Translations under genes and position numbers: made by a program | Assembly: GCA_017853735.1 (NCBI GenBank) | Contig: JAFMJA010000059.1 | Span: 1-11,632, forward strand | Length of the DNA stretch: 11,632 nt | Reading direction: 5' to 3' | Source: Burkholderiaceae bacterium | Lineage (GTDB): Bacteria; Pseudomonadota; Gammaproteobacteria; Burkholderiales; Burkholderiaceae_C | The notes under the pieces: model-generated | Database searches by the model: none | The model's input: only the letters and a program-made list of their open reading frames with translations | Told to the model about the DNA's origin: nothing | In this document: positions 1-7,074 of the stretch, in pieces | Layout: each line of letters begins with the position of its first letter | How positions within the stretch are numbered: the first letter of the stretch is position 1

Positions 1-6
1 TCAAAA

Positions 7-966
7 ATGATGTTCCAGTCTGTTGTAGCGGGCATCCTCCTTCTGTCCTCGTTGTTATGCATTGCCCAGGACTACCCTAAAAGGCCGATCAGGGTCATCA
101 TCCCCTTTCCACCTGGCAATACCATGGACGTCATGACCAGATTGGTGGCGCCGAGATTGTCAGAACGTCTTGGCCAGCAGATAGTGGTTGAGAATCGTGC
201 TGGTGCCAGCGGCATGCTTGGGCTGGATCTGGTTGCCAAAGCCGCCCCAGATGGTTACACCATCGGCGCTGGTCAGGGTGGAAATCTGGTGGTCTTGCCC
301 CACACCAGTAAGAGCATTCCCTACGATTCACTCAAAGATTTTGCGCCGATCGCTGTCTCAACGACCAATTACCTGGGCATTGCGGCCAGCACCACGGCGC
401 CATTCAAAAATTTCTCAGAAATGATCGCCTATGCCAAAGCCAATCCAGGCAAGCTCACGGTAGCGACCAATGGCGAAGGTGGCTTTCCCCACTTGGTGTT
501 TGAGCACTTGCGCATGATGGGAAATTTTTCCTACAACCATATTCCCTACAAGGGTTCTGCCCAGATCGTCACCGATTTGATGGGCGGTCAGGTTCAGGCT
601 GGCATAGATGGAATCACCGGTCTGACGCCCCATATTCGTTCCGGCCGAATCAATTTATTGGCGGTAACCAACAAGTCTCGCGTCAACGCATGGGCTGATA
701 CCCCGGCTGCGGGCGAATCGGTTCCTGGGTATGAATCTGGCGGCTGGTTTGGTTATGTGGCACCGGCAGGCACACCGCGCGAAATAGTCGCCAGGCTCAA
801 CGATGAAATCAACCGCGCCATGAAGCAGCCCGAAGTGGTCGAAAAACTGACTTCACTGGGCCTGATCGTCGTCGCTGAATCGCCAGAGTATTTCTCTGAA
901 GTGATTCGTAACGATCATGCCAAGTATGGCAAGCTGGTCCGCGATATTGGCTTCAAGCCGCAATAA
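7..966 (+). CDS. Bug/TctC-family tripartite tricarboxylate transporter substrate-binding protein (receptor 1)
   Basis: Periplasmic solute receptor of the Bug (TctC) family, which captures small, mostly carboxylated molecules for tripartite tricarboxylate transporters. A hydrophobic leader occupies residues 1-20, with likely cleavage after CIA, before QDYPKRPI. The family hallmarks follow: YPKRPIRVIIPFPPG with the ligand-loop Asp at residue 41 (NTMDVMTR), VVENRAGASG, and AAPDGYT. Near the C-terminus come VAPAGTPREIVARLNDEI and SPEYFSEV. The length of 319 aa is normal. The predicted leader has no basic residue after the Met, and the frame stays open to base 1 (codons for Ser and Lys precede the ATG). 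The real start may therefore lie upstream of the window, and only the visible start is given. The next gene begins 17 bp downstream in the same direction. No TctA or TctB genes are seen. Ligand unknown. Family assignment is firm. Confidence 0.93.
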   Translation: MMFQSVVAGILLLSSLLCIAQDYPKRPIRVIIPFPPGNTMDVMTRLVAPRLSERLGQQIVVENRAGASGMLGLDLVAKAAPDGYTIGAGQGGNLVVLPHTSKSIPYDSLKDFAPIAVSTTNYLGIAASTTAPFKNFSEMIAYAKANPGKLTVATNGEGGFPHLVFEHLRMMGNFSYNHIPYKGSAQIVTDLMGGQVQAGIDGITGLTPHIRSGRINLLAVTNKSRVNAWADTPAAGESVPGYESGGWFGYVAPAGTPREIVARLNDEINRAMKQPEVVEKLTSLGLIVVAESPEYFSEVIRNDHAKYGKLVRDIGFKPQ

Positions 967-983
967 CCCACGTCCGTCAATGT

Positions 984-2192
984 ATGCACATGCCTGAATC
1001 AGCAACCCCACCACGCTACGAACCCTTTGGTTGGCACCATTGGCCCGACCATTTTTTCATGTCATACCAGTTTCGTCGTGCGCTGGGCGAAACCCAGGAA
1101 GGCGGCGGCAGTGTCAGCGAGTCTTTTCAGGCTGCCAGCCGTATGGTTCCTGGTGATCTGGACAGCTGGCATCAGGAATGGATGCATGTCGCCAAGCGCA
1201 ATGATCAGCGGGGTGATGAAGCCATTGCTGCCGGTCATATCCGCACGGCCATGAACTGTTGGCTTCGAGCGGCTGACCAGTTCCGTTCTGCCGAGTTCTG
1301 GTTGGCTTCGGATGATCCGAGACGCCTGCCAACCTTTGATCGGTGTGAAGCAGCCAGCCAAAAGTGGCTGCGACACCTGAACCCGCCTGGTGAAGTGGTG
1401 GAGATACCCTATGAAAACGGCAAGTTTCTGCCTGCCTACTTCATCAAATCGCCTGCCTATGGCATGGACGACAAGGTCCGGCAGCCCGTGTTGATCTCGG
1501 TGGGGGGCCTTGACTCATTCAAAGACGAGTTGTGGTTCATGACCGGTCGTGGTGCAGTCCAGCGAGGCATTGCGGTATTGCTGGTGGATGGACCCGGCCA
1601 GGGCGGTGCCCTGCGGCGACAGCACATCGTCTCCAGGCACGACTACGAAGTACCAATTGGACGTTGCATTGACTGGCTGGAAAAGCGCAGTGATGTGGAT
1701 CAGCACCGGATTGCAGTGAGCGGATCGAGCATGGGCGGTTACTACGCGGCGCGCGCTGGCGCAAGGGAACACCGCCTGGCGGCCTGCATTTCGCACGGCG
1801 CCATCTGGGATATCGCCAAGCGCTTTGCAGATCGCGGTGAAAACCATGCATTGGCCGGCCACATGAAATGGGTTCTGGGCGCAAAAACCATGGCCGAAGC
1901 TGTTCAGATTGCCGCACCTTTCAAGCTGGAGGGTGTTCTGGACGATATGCAATGTCCCTACCTGGTCTTGCATGGCGGACATGATGTGCTGGGCGTCGAA
2001 ACTGTCAAACTGGTGCATGACTATGCCAAGTCCAGGGGAATCAATGTCACCCTGCGTCTGACGGATGCCGAGGAAACCGGCGCTGAACATTGTCAGCACG
2101 ACAACCCGACCCTTGGCCAGGAGATCATGCTGGACTGGCTGAGTGATATTTTCAAAATCGACCAGCGTCAGCTGATCTTTGCGCCAGGTTGA
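984..2192 (+). CDS. Alpha/beta hydrolase, 2,6-dihydropseudooxynicotine hydrolase-like
   Basis: A 402-aa cytoplasmic alpha/beta hydrolase with a helical N-terminal region (about residues 20-130) before the catalytic core. This is the architecture of 2,6-dihydropseudooxynicotine hydrolase (a C-C bond hydrolase of nicotine breakdown) and related FrsA-like esterases. Visible core motifs are VEIPYENG (139-146), GGLDSFKDEL (174-183), VDGPGQG (201-207), the nucleophile elbow GSSMGG with Ser249, the probable acid Asp334 in HGGHDVLG, and the probable base His369 in GAEHCQHDN. No signal peptide is seen. The ATG at 984 is followed by an in-frame ATG at 990. Neither has a strong ribosome binding site, so the start is uncertain by two codons. 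A second member of the family is encoded at 8811-9887 on the other strand and shares the same motifs. The fold and triad are clear; the substrate is not. A C-C hydrolase or carboxylesterase role is inferred. Confidence 0.88.
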   Translation: MHMPESATPPRYEPFGWHHWPDHFFMSYQFRRALGETQEGGGSVSESFQAASRMVPGDLDSWHQEWMHVAKRNDQRGDEAIAAGHIRTAMNCWLRAADQFRSAEFWLASDDPRRLPTFDRCEAASQKWLRHLNPPGEVVEIPYENGKFLPAYFIKSPAYGMDDKVRQPVLISVGGLDSFKDELWFMTGRGAVQRGIAVLLVDGPGQGGALRRQHIVSRHDYEVPIGRCIDWLEKRSDVDQHRIAVSGSSMGGYYAARAGAREHRLAACISHGAIWDIAKRFADRGENHALAGHMKWVLGAKTMAEAVQIAAPFKLEGVLDDMQCPYLVLHGGHDVLGVETVKLVHDYAKSRGINVTLRLTDAEETGAEHCQHDNPTLGQEIMLDWLSDIFKIDQRQLIFAPG

Positions 2193-2207
2193 TAAGAGTT
2201 CTTTCTT

Positions 2208-2213
2208 GGAGAG
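2208..2213 (+). promoter_or_regulatory. Ribosome binding site deciding a GTG start at 2218
   Basis: GGAGAG lies just upstream of a GTG at 2218, with six bases between GGAG and the start codon. This is the best Shine-Dalgarno match in the left block. It favours the GTG over the in-frame TTG at 2179, which lies inside the upstream gene and lacks such a site. Confidence 0.6.
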
Positions 2214-2217
2214 CCCC

Positions 2218-3081
2218 GTGCCGATTGCAGATGTTCGAGGCGTAAAAATCAATTACCAGGTCTTTGGTCAGACCGGGCCCTGGTTTGCTTTTGTCACAGG
2301 TGGCAGGCGCGGTTATGCCGAGTTCATCCCGCTGGCTGAAAAACTTGCGGCCCTTGGATGCCGGGTTCTCTTGCACGACCGGCGCAACACTGGTGCCTCT
2401 GAGGTGGTCATCGCGGGTGAAGAGGGTGAGGAAGAAATCTGGGCCGATGATCTGGTGCTCCTGCTCGGACAATTGAAAGCCTTGCCAGCATTTATTGGCG
2501 GCACCTCTTCAGGCGCCCGCATGTCCATGCTGGTGTATCTCAGGCATCCTGAGCAGGTACGCGGCCTGATTTTGGCTCGAATCACTGGAGGGGCTTTTGC
2601 GGCTGGTCGATTGCCGACCATGTATTACGGACAATTCATCCAAGCGGCCAAAGAGGGCGGCATGGCAGCAGTTTGTCAGACCGAGCAGTACCGCGAGCGC
2701 ATTGCCGCCAATCCTGCCAATAAAGACAAGCTCATGGCCATGGATCCGCAGGACTATATCCGGGTGATGGAAAACTGGCTGTCGATTTTTCTCAAGGGCC
2801 CGAGAGCGCCGGTGATGGGCTTGACCGAACAGCAGCTGGGCTCGATCAGGGTGCCCACTTTGATTGTGCCGGGCAACGACAACACCCATGCATCTGGCAA
2901 TGGATTGGCTGCCCATCAAATGATCCGTGGAAGCGAGCTTTTTCAACTGCCGATTCAGGATCAAGATGTACCGCTGCTGCCGTTTTCAGACTGGGCGCCC
3001 CATGAACCGGTACTGGCACAAAAATTCGTTGAATTCATGCGGCGTGTCCTGTCGCAAGCCAATCAATCTTCTCAGACCTGA
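2218..3081 (+). CDS. Alpha/beta hydrolase
   Basis: A 287-aa alpha/beta-hydrolase-fold protein, counted from the GTG at 2218, which is preferred because GGAGAG sits at proper spacing. An in-frame TTG at 2179 would add 13 residues and overlap the previous gene. Early strands carry GVKINYQVFGQTGPW and VTGGRRGYAEFIPLAEKL. The oxyanion/turn region reads LLHDRRNTGASE, like the DxRGxGxS motif of the fold. The nucleophile elbow is GGTSSGA with Ser97, and the predicted acid is Asp221 in LIVPGNDNTHAS. The likeliest base is His262 in DWAPHEPVLAQKF, an atypical context lacking the usual GH pair. The region from about 125 to 205 is a cap rich in charged residues. No signal peptide is seen. The next gene starts 12 bp after the stop, so co-transcription is likely. 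Substrate unknown; a hydrolase of the same catabolic set is inferred. Confidence 0.85.
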   Translation: MPIADVRGVKINYQVFGQTGPWFAFVTGGRRGYAEFIPLAEKLAALGCRVLLHDRRNTGASEVVIAGEEGEEEIWADDLVLLLGQLKALPAFIGGTSSGARMSMLVYLRHPEQVRGLILARITGGAFAAGRLPTMYYGQFIQAAKEGGMAAVCQTEQYRERIAANPANKDKLMAMDPQDYIRVMENWLSIFLKGPRAPVMGLTEQQLGSIRVPTLIVPGNDNTHASGNGLAAHQMIRGSELFQLPIQDQDVPLLPFSDWAPHEPVLAQKFVEFMRRVLSQANQSSQT

Positions 3082-3093
3082 GCAAAACAAAAC

Positions 3094-3888
3094 ATGTTCA
3101 TCAAAGCCAACGGTCTACTAATGCACTACGTGGTGGACGGTCCGGAGGGCGCACCATGGGTGAGTTTCATCACTGGCATTGCGAACGACACCACTTTGTT
3201 TGCGGGCCAGGCTCAAGCACTGTCAGATCGATACCGTGTGTTGCGTTATGACTTGCGTGGTCAAGGAAAGACTCAATCAACTCCGGGTCCCTACACCATC
3301 GACCAGCTGGCGCAGGATCTGGTAGCCCTGTGGGATGCACTTGGTATCCGCCGGTCGCATCTGGTTGGCTTAGGTCTTGGCGGGTCGGTCAGCTTGAAGG
3401 TGGCGATCGATCATCCGCATCGCATTATTTCCCTGGCCCCCACCTGTTGTCGAGCACGTATGGTTCCCGAATTTGCTGCGATGTGGCATCGACTCACTGA
3501 GACGGTGAGCCAGGGTGGGGTTGAAGCGATTGTCGAACAGACAGCGCAGCGCTGGTTCTCTGATGAATTCAAGGCGGCCCACCCTGAAAAACTGGATGCG
3601 GTGCGCGTCATGATTCGCGGCACCAGCCAGCAAGGTTACCTGGGCGTGGTCGCTGCATTTCTTGGCCTGGATCTTCAGGATCAACTGGCGAAGATAGCGA
3701 CGCCCACCCTTTTCATGGGCGGTGCGCTCGACAAGGTGGGCGGGCCTGAAGCACTGATGCGAACCATGGCGCAAAGTGTCTCCGGGGCCAGTTACCAGGC
3801 GGTTCCTGAAGCTGCTCACATTGCCAACCTGCAAAACGAGAATGGCTACAACGGCATTCTGCGAGCATTTCTGGATCAACATGCCTGA
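3094..3888 (+). CDS. Alpha/beta-hydrolase-fold protein, 3-oxoadipate enol-lactonase-like, with Gly at the nucleophile position
   Basis: A 264-aa alpha/beta hydrolase whose layout resembles PcaD-type 3-oxoadipate enol-lactonases: N-terminal GLLMHYVVDGPEGAPWVSFI, then RYDLRGQGKTQ (51-61), YTIDQLAQDLVALWDALGI, and SHLVGLGLGGSVSL. At the nucleophile elbow the usual G-x-S-x-G reads G92-L-G94-L-G96. Gly94, codon GGT at 3373-3375, replaces the catalytic Ser. The other two triad positions look intact: Asp213 in GGALDKVGGP and His242 in PEAAHIANL. The frame is intact with no other sign of decay, so this is either a recent point change, a non-hydrolytic descendant (lyase, isomerase or binding role), or a sequencing error. 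It follows the previous hydrolase by 12 bp. Its last codons overlap the alternative ATG of the next gene. The fold is certain; the activity is doubtful. Confidence 0.85.
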   Translation: MFIKANGLLMHYVVDGPEGAPWVSFITGIANDTTLFAGQAQALSDRYRVLRYDLRGQGKTQSTPGPYTIDQLAQDLVALWDALGIRRSHLVGLGLGGSVSLKVAIDHPHRIISLAPTCCRARMVPEFAAMWHRLTETVSQGGVEAIVEQTAQRWFSDEFKAAHPEKLDAVRVMIRGTSQQGYLGVVAAFLGLDLQDQLAKIATPTLFMGGALDKVGGPEALMRTMAQSVSGASYQAVPEAAHIANLQNENGYNGILRAFLDQHA

Positions 3889-3910
3889 TTCACACCTTCA
3901 CAAAAGTGTC

Positions 3911-4876
3911 ATGAAACATCTCTTGCCTTTTTTTGCATCGCTCTGCCTGTCTTTGGCATCGATGATCTGCGCTGCGCAAGCCTGGCCTTCCAAGCCAATT
4001 CGACTGGTGGAACCAGCAGGGCCGGGTAGTGCTGTGGACGTCTTTGCGCGATCACTGGCGCCACCTCTGGCAGAGGCTCTCGGCCAATCGATCGTGGTTG
4101 ACAACCGCCCCGGTGCCAACAGCGCCATCGGGGCAAGAGAGGTTGCGCGAGCCGCGCCTGACGGTTACACCTTGTTGCACGCCAATATCAATAACTCACT
4201 GAACGACTTGTTGACTGGCGATCCCTGCTGCCGTTTGGGTGAAGCCCTGGTGCCTGTTACCCGGCTGACCAGTACGCCGCTAGTGATGGTGGTGCACCCT
4301 TCTGTTGCAGCCAGCAATCTGAAGGAGTACATCGCTTTGGCCAAATCACAGCCGCAGTTGCTGACATTTGCCTCCGGCGGTACGGGCGCAATTACTCAGT
4401 TGCTTGGCGAAAAAATCAAGTCGACTGCAGGAATATCAGTGCGTGAAATTCCTTACAAGGCAATTGGCGCTGAACTGCCGGATTTGTTGGCGGGTCATGT
4501 GTCGACGGCCTATCTAGCACCTGTTGTCGTATCCCAGCATATTCTTTCCGGGAAATTGAGAGCGCTCGGAGTGGCATCGCAGAAGCGTTTCAGCTTCCTG
4601 CCCGATGTTCCTACCCTCAGCGAAGGTGGCTTGCCAGGCATTGAGGCATCCGGGTGGAATGGCCTGTTTGTTCCGGCCGGCACCCCCAGGGACATCATTA
4701 TCAGGTTGCAAATAGAAATTGCAAAAATTCTCGTCTCTCCCTCGATGAAAGCTGATGCTGCCAAGCGTGGCTACGAATATGGGGGTGAGTCTCCAGAGGA
4801 ATTCCTGGTGTTTGTGCGCAGCGAAAAAGAGCGCTGGGGCCGTGTCATCAGGGAATCGAATATCAAGATTCAATAA
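3911..4876 (+). CDS. Bug/TctC-family substrate-binding protein (receptor 2)
   Basis: A second periplasmic Bug receptor, 321 aa from the ATG at 3911. This start gives a textbook signal peptide: MKHLLPFF, a hydrophobic core, and likely cleavage after CAAQA before WPSKPIRL. An earlier in-frame ATG at 3881 would add ten residues (MPDSHLHKSV) and overlap the previous stop by eight bases, which would fit translational coupling; it cannot be excluded. Family motifs are WPSKPIRLVEPAGPGSAVD (ligand-loop Asp43), IVVDNRPGAN, AAPDGYTLL, VREIPYKAIGAELPDLLAG, LPDVPTLSEGGLPG and VPAGTPRDIIIRL. One oddity is DPCC at 105-107, a vicinal cysteine pair in a region that usually reads LPFDP. The gene belongs to the same tight plus-strand run. 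No transporter membrane subunits are seen nearby. Ligand unknown. Confidence 0.92.
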   Translation: MKHLLPFFASLCLSLASMICAAQAWPSKPIRLVEPAGPGSAVDVFARSLAPPLAEALGQSIVVDNRPGANSAIGAREVARAAPDGYTLLHANINNSLNDLLTGDPCCRLGEALVPVTRLTSTPLVMVVHPSVAASNLKEYIALAKSQPQLLTFASGGTGAITQLLGEKIKSTAGISVREIPYKAIGAELPDLLAGHVSTAYLAPVVVSQHILSGKLRALGVASQKRFSFLPDVPTLSEGGLPGIEASGWNGLFVPAGTPRDIIIRLQIEIAKILVSPSMKADAAKRGYEYGGESPEEFLVFVRSEKERWGRVIRESNIKIQ

Positions 4877-4912
4877 GCCGATCCGTGCTCCTTGCGGACG
4901 GGCTGCAACATC

Positions 4913-4920
4913 AAGAAAGA
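4913..4920 (+). promoter_or_regulatory. Weak ribosome binding site favouring a GTG start at 4927
   Basis: A purine run AAGAAAGA ends six bases before a GTG at 4927. The GTG at 4885, which opens the longest frame, has no purine-rich site before it. An ATG at 4957 is a third option. The match is weak, so the start remains open. Confidence 0.35.
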
Positions 4921-4926
4921 CTGCTT

Positions 4927-6660
4927 GTGAACTACCACAGCGAAATCCGTGATGGCATGCGGATTGATTGGGATGTGCCAATTTCCATGGATGATGGCTT
5001 GGTTTTGCGAGCCGATGTGTTCCGGCCAGTGGCCGAAGGCGCCTATCCAGTGATCATGACCTATGGACCATATGGCAAGGGCGTTGCATTTCAGGAGGGA
5101 TACAAGACTTCCTGGGAGATCATGTGCCGGGAGAATCCCGATGCGGTTTCAGGCACCAGCAACCTCTATCAGAACTGGGAAGTGGTTGACCCGGAAAAAT
5201 GGGTGCCGCACGGCTATGTCTGTGTGCGTGTAGATTCACGCGGGGCTGGACGCTCGCCAGGCTATCTGTGTCACAACAATAACCGAGAGCAAAAAGATTA
5301 TCACGATTGCATCGAGTGGGCTGCCTTGCAGCCCTGGTCCAACGGCAAGGTGGGCTTGAACGGCATTTCTTACTATGCAGCAAACCAATGGCGGGCAGCT
5401 GCCATGCAACCGCCACATCTTGCAGCGATCTGTGTGTGGGAAGGTTGGCATGACAACTACCGTGATGGCAATCGCCACGGGGGCATTCTCTGCTCATTTA
5501 GGAAAAATTGGCAGGACATGCAGGTCAAGACTGTGCAGCATGGAGTTGGCCTGAATGGACGTAGAAGCCCAATCACCGGTGAGTTGGCCTGCGGGCCGCA
5601 CACCCTGACACCTGAAGAACTCGCCAATAACCGGGAAGATATGGCCAGCCAGTTGTTGGCCCATGAAATGGATGGACCTTACTACCGTGAGCGTTCAGCC
5701 CAGCTTGACCGGGTACAGGTTCCCTTGCTGTCGGCAGCCAACTGGGGAGGGCATGGATTGCATCTTCGCGGCAATATGGAAGGCTTCGTGGGTGCTGCTT
5801 CCGAGCAGAAATGGCTGGAGGTTCATGGCGGAACTCACTGGGCGCCTTTTTACACCGACTATGGTGTGAAGATGCAGCAGAAATTCTTTGATTTTTTTCT
5901 CAAGGGTGAAAAAAACGGCTGGGACCAGGAACCCAAGGTTCGCCTCCAGATACGCCATCCAGGTGAGAAATTCGTAGAGCGCCATGAAAAGGAATGGCCA
6001 CTGGCGCGCACACAGTGGACTCACTTTTACCTGGATCCAAGCAATATGGCTTTGACCAGAAACCCGGTAGAGGGTTCAGGCTCAATCACTTATGAGGCGC
6101 TGGGAGATGGCATCACCTTCTCGACGCCACCCCTGGATGAACCTATTGAATTCACTGGGCCATCTGCGTTGAAGCTTTTTCTGTCATCCACTACCAGTGA
6201 TGCAGACGTGTTTGCTGTGTTGCGCGTGTTTGACAAGCAGGGCGCCGAGGTGGTGTTTCAAGGTGCCCTTGACCCACACTCCCCGATCAGTCTGGGTTGG
6301 CTCAGAGCCTCTCACAGAAAACTTGATCGCCATCTTTCCTTGCCGTATCGGCCCTATCACACCCACGATGAAAAACAAGTTCTTGTTCCGGGTCAGATCG
6401 TTGATCTGGACATAGAGATCTGGCCCACCTGTATTGTGATTCCCAAAGGCTATCGTTTGGCGTTGACGATACGTGGCAAGGACTATGAGTGGCAGGGTCC
6501 TGCGGCAACCCTCTCCAATATGAAGCACCCCATGCGTGGCTGCGGCCCATTTGTCCATGATGATCCAGTGGATCGACCAGAAAGTATATTTGGCGGCAAA
6601 GTGACCCTCCATTTTGGAGCGCATCACCCAGCGGCTATTTTGTTGCCGCTGATACCCTAA
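4927..6660 (+). CDS. CocE/NonD family hydrolase (X-Pro dipeptidyl-peptidase S15-like)
   Basis: A 577-aa protein from the GTG at 4927. A GTG at 4885 would add 14 unconserved-looking residues, and an ATG at 4957 would remove ten. The N-terminal half is an S15/CocE alpha/beta hydrolase: VPISMDDGLVLRADVFRP (18-34), MTYGPYGKG, YVCVRVDSRGAGRSPG (97-112), and the nucleophile elbow GLNGISYYAANQW with Ser148. The probable base is His304 in VHGGTHWAPFY. The C-terminal part (from about 365) is the galactose-binding-like jelly roll typical of these enzymes, with FTGPSALKLFLSSTTSDADVF. Where classical CocE has W-Y-D carrying the catalytic Asp, this reads NWGGHGLH, so the acid must be elsewhere or absent. 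I recall this variation in related NonD-type proteins. Family members cleave esters, acyl groups and amides. No signal peptide is seen, so it is probably cytoplasmic. It is the last gene of the plus-strand run. Confidence 0.9.
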   Translation: MNYHSEIRDGMRIDWDVPISMDDGLVLRADVFRPVAEGAYPVIMTYGPYGKGVAFQEGYKTSWEIMCRENPDAVSGTSNLYQNWEVVDPEKWVPHGYVCVRVDSRGAGRSPGYLCHNNNREQKDYHDCIEWAALQPWSNGKVGLNGISYYAANQWRAAAMQPPHLAAICVWEGWHDNYRDGNRHGGILCSFRKNWQDMQVKTVQHGVGLNGRRSPITGELACGPHTLTPEELANNREDMASQLLAHEMDGPYYRERSAQLDRVQVPLLSAANWGGHGLHLRGNMEGFVGAASEQKWLEVHGGTHWAPFYTDYGVKMQQKFFDFFLKGEKNGWDQEPKVRLQIRHPGEKFVERHEKEWPLARTQWTHFYLDPSNMALTRNPVEGSGSITYEALGDGITFSTPPLDEPIEFTGPSALKLFLSSTTSDADVFAVLRVFDKQGAEVVFQGALDPHSPISLGWLRASHRKLDRHLSLPYRPYHTHDEKQVLVPGQIVDLDIEIWPTCIVIPKGYRLALTIRGKDYEWQGPAATLSNMKHPMRGCGPFVHDDPVDRPESIFGGKVTLHFGAHHPAAILLPLIP

Positions 6661-6688
6661 GCTGAGTAGCTATTGTCCAGCTGGCAGC

Positions 6689-7003
6689 CTATGCGGGCCT
6701 GAGCTCTACCTTTAGCTCAGTGCCGCTTTCGATGATCTGAAAAAGACGATCGATATTGGGGTGCTTGCCAGGGTTGGCGCGCGCATCGGCAACGTGTTCG
6801 GCAAATAATTCAAGCCCTTCGTGCGCTGCGGCAGGATGTATCCGCCCATGACGCTGGGCCAGTGCAGCGTAGACTGCAAGTGATCCGGTTTTTCCTGGCT
6901 TGTTCTCAATGCTTGCCACCGTCTGACCCGATGCATCCAGCAGCACCAGTTCGGCAAGGTGTTCGATCGACGGCAAAGTCTTCAAATTTTCTGCAAAGGC
7001 CAT
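6689..7003 (-). CDS. DUF2322 family protein
   Basis: A small 104-aa soluble protein starting MAFAENLKTLPSIEHL. It matches my recollection of the DUF2322 family: LVLLDASGQTVASIENKPG, SLAVYAALAQRHGRI, AAAHEGLELFAEHVADARAN, and the signature PGKHPNIDRLF. No function is established for the family. The ATG at 7003 is chosen because the minus strand carries GAGAAAA with the GAG seven bases before it. An in-frame TTG at 7054 would add 17 residues that look unlike the family. It lies 71 bp behind the racemase-like gene on the same strand, so it may be the last gene of that operon or have its own promoter. Its stop is only 28 bp from the stop of the convergent CocE-type gene. The family call comes from memory of the signature. 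Confidence 0.75.
   Translation of the reverse strand: MAFAENLKTLPSIEHLAELVLLDASGQTVASIENKPGKTGSLAVYAALAQRHGRIHPAAAHEGLELFAEHVADARANPGKHPNIDRLFQIIESGTELKVELRPA
6696..6724. other. Hairpin at the convergent junction, possible weak terminator
   Basis: CTGAGCT (6699-6705) and AGCTCAG (6714-6720) form a perfect 7-bp stem over an 8-base loop. The stem extends by GGC/GCC if one base is bulged. It lies inside the last codons of the DUF2322 gene and 36 bp past the stop of the CocE-type gene. No T tract follows on either strand, so an intrinsic terminator is not shown. It may slow or protect transcripts at this tail-to-tail junction. Confidence 0.3.
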
Positions 7004-7074
7004 TTGTTTTCTCGGGTGTGGTGATCGGCTGAAACAAAGCTCACGGATGGGCAAGATCCATCAGTTCCAGGGCG

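Noticed and set aside
1515..2252. A 245-codon open frame on the minus strand
   Set aside because: It lies antisense to the well-supported hydrolase at 984-2192, and its translation shows no recognisable domain. It is a shadow of the real gene.
3776..3910. A far-upstream start for Bug receptor 2
   Set aside because: It would overlap more than 100 bp of the previous gene and bury the signal peptide behind 45 extra residues.
4514..4981. A 155-codon minus-strand frame
   Set aside because: It is antisense to Bug receptor 2 and the start of the CocE-type gene, with no domain signature.
6184..6627. A 147-codon minus-strand frame
   Set aside because: It is antisense to the jelly-roll domain of the CocE-type gene, which has clear family motifs.
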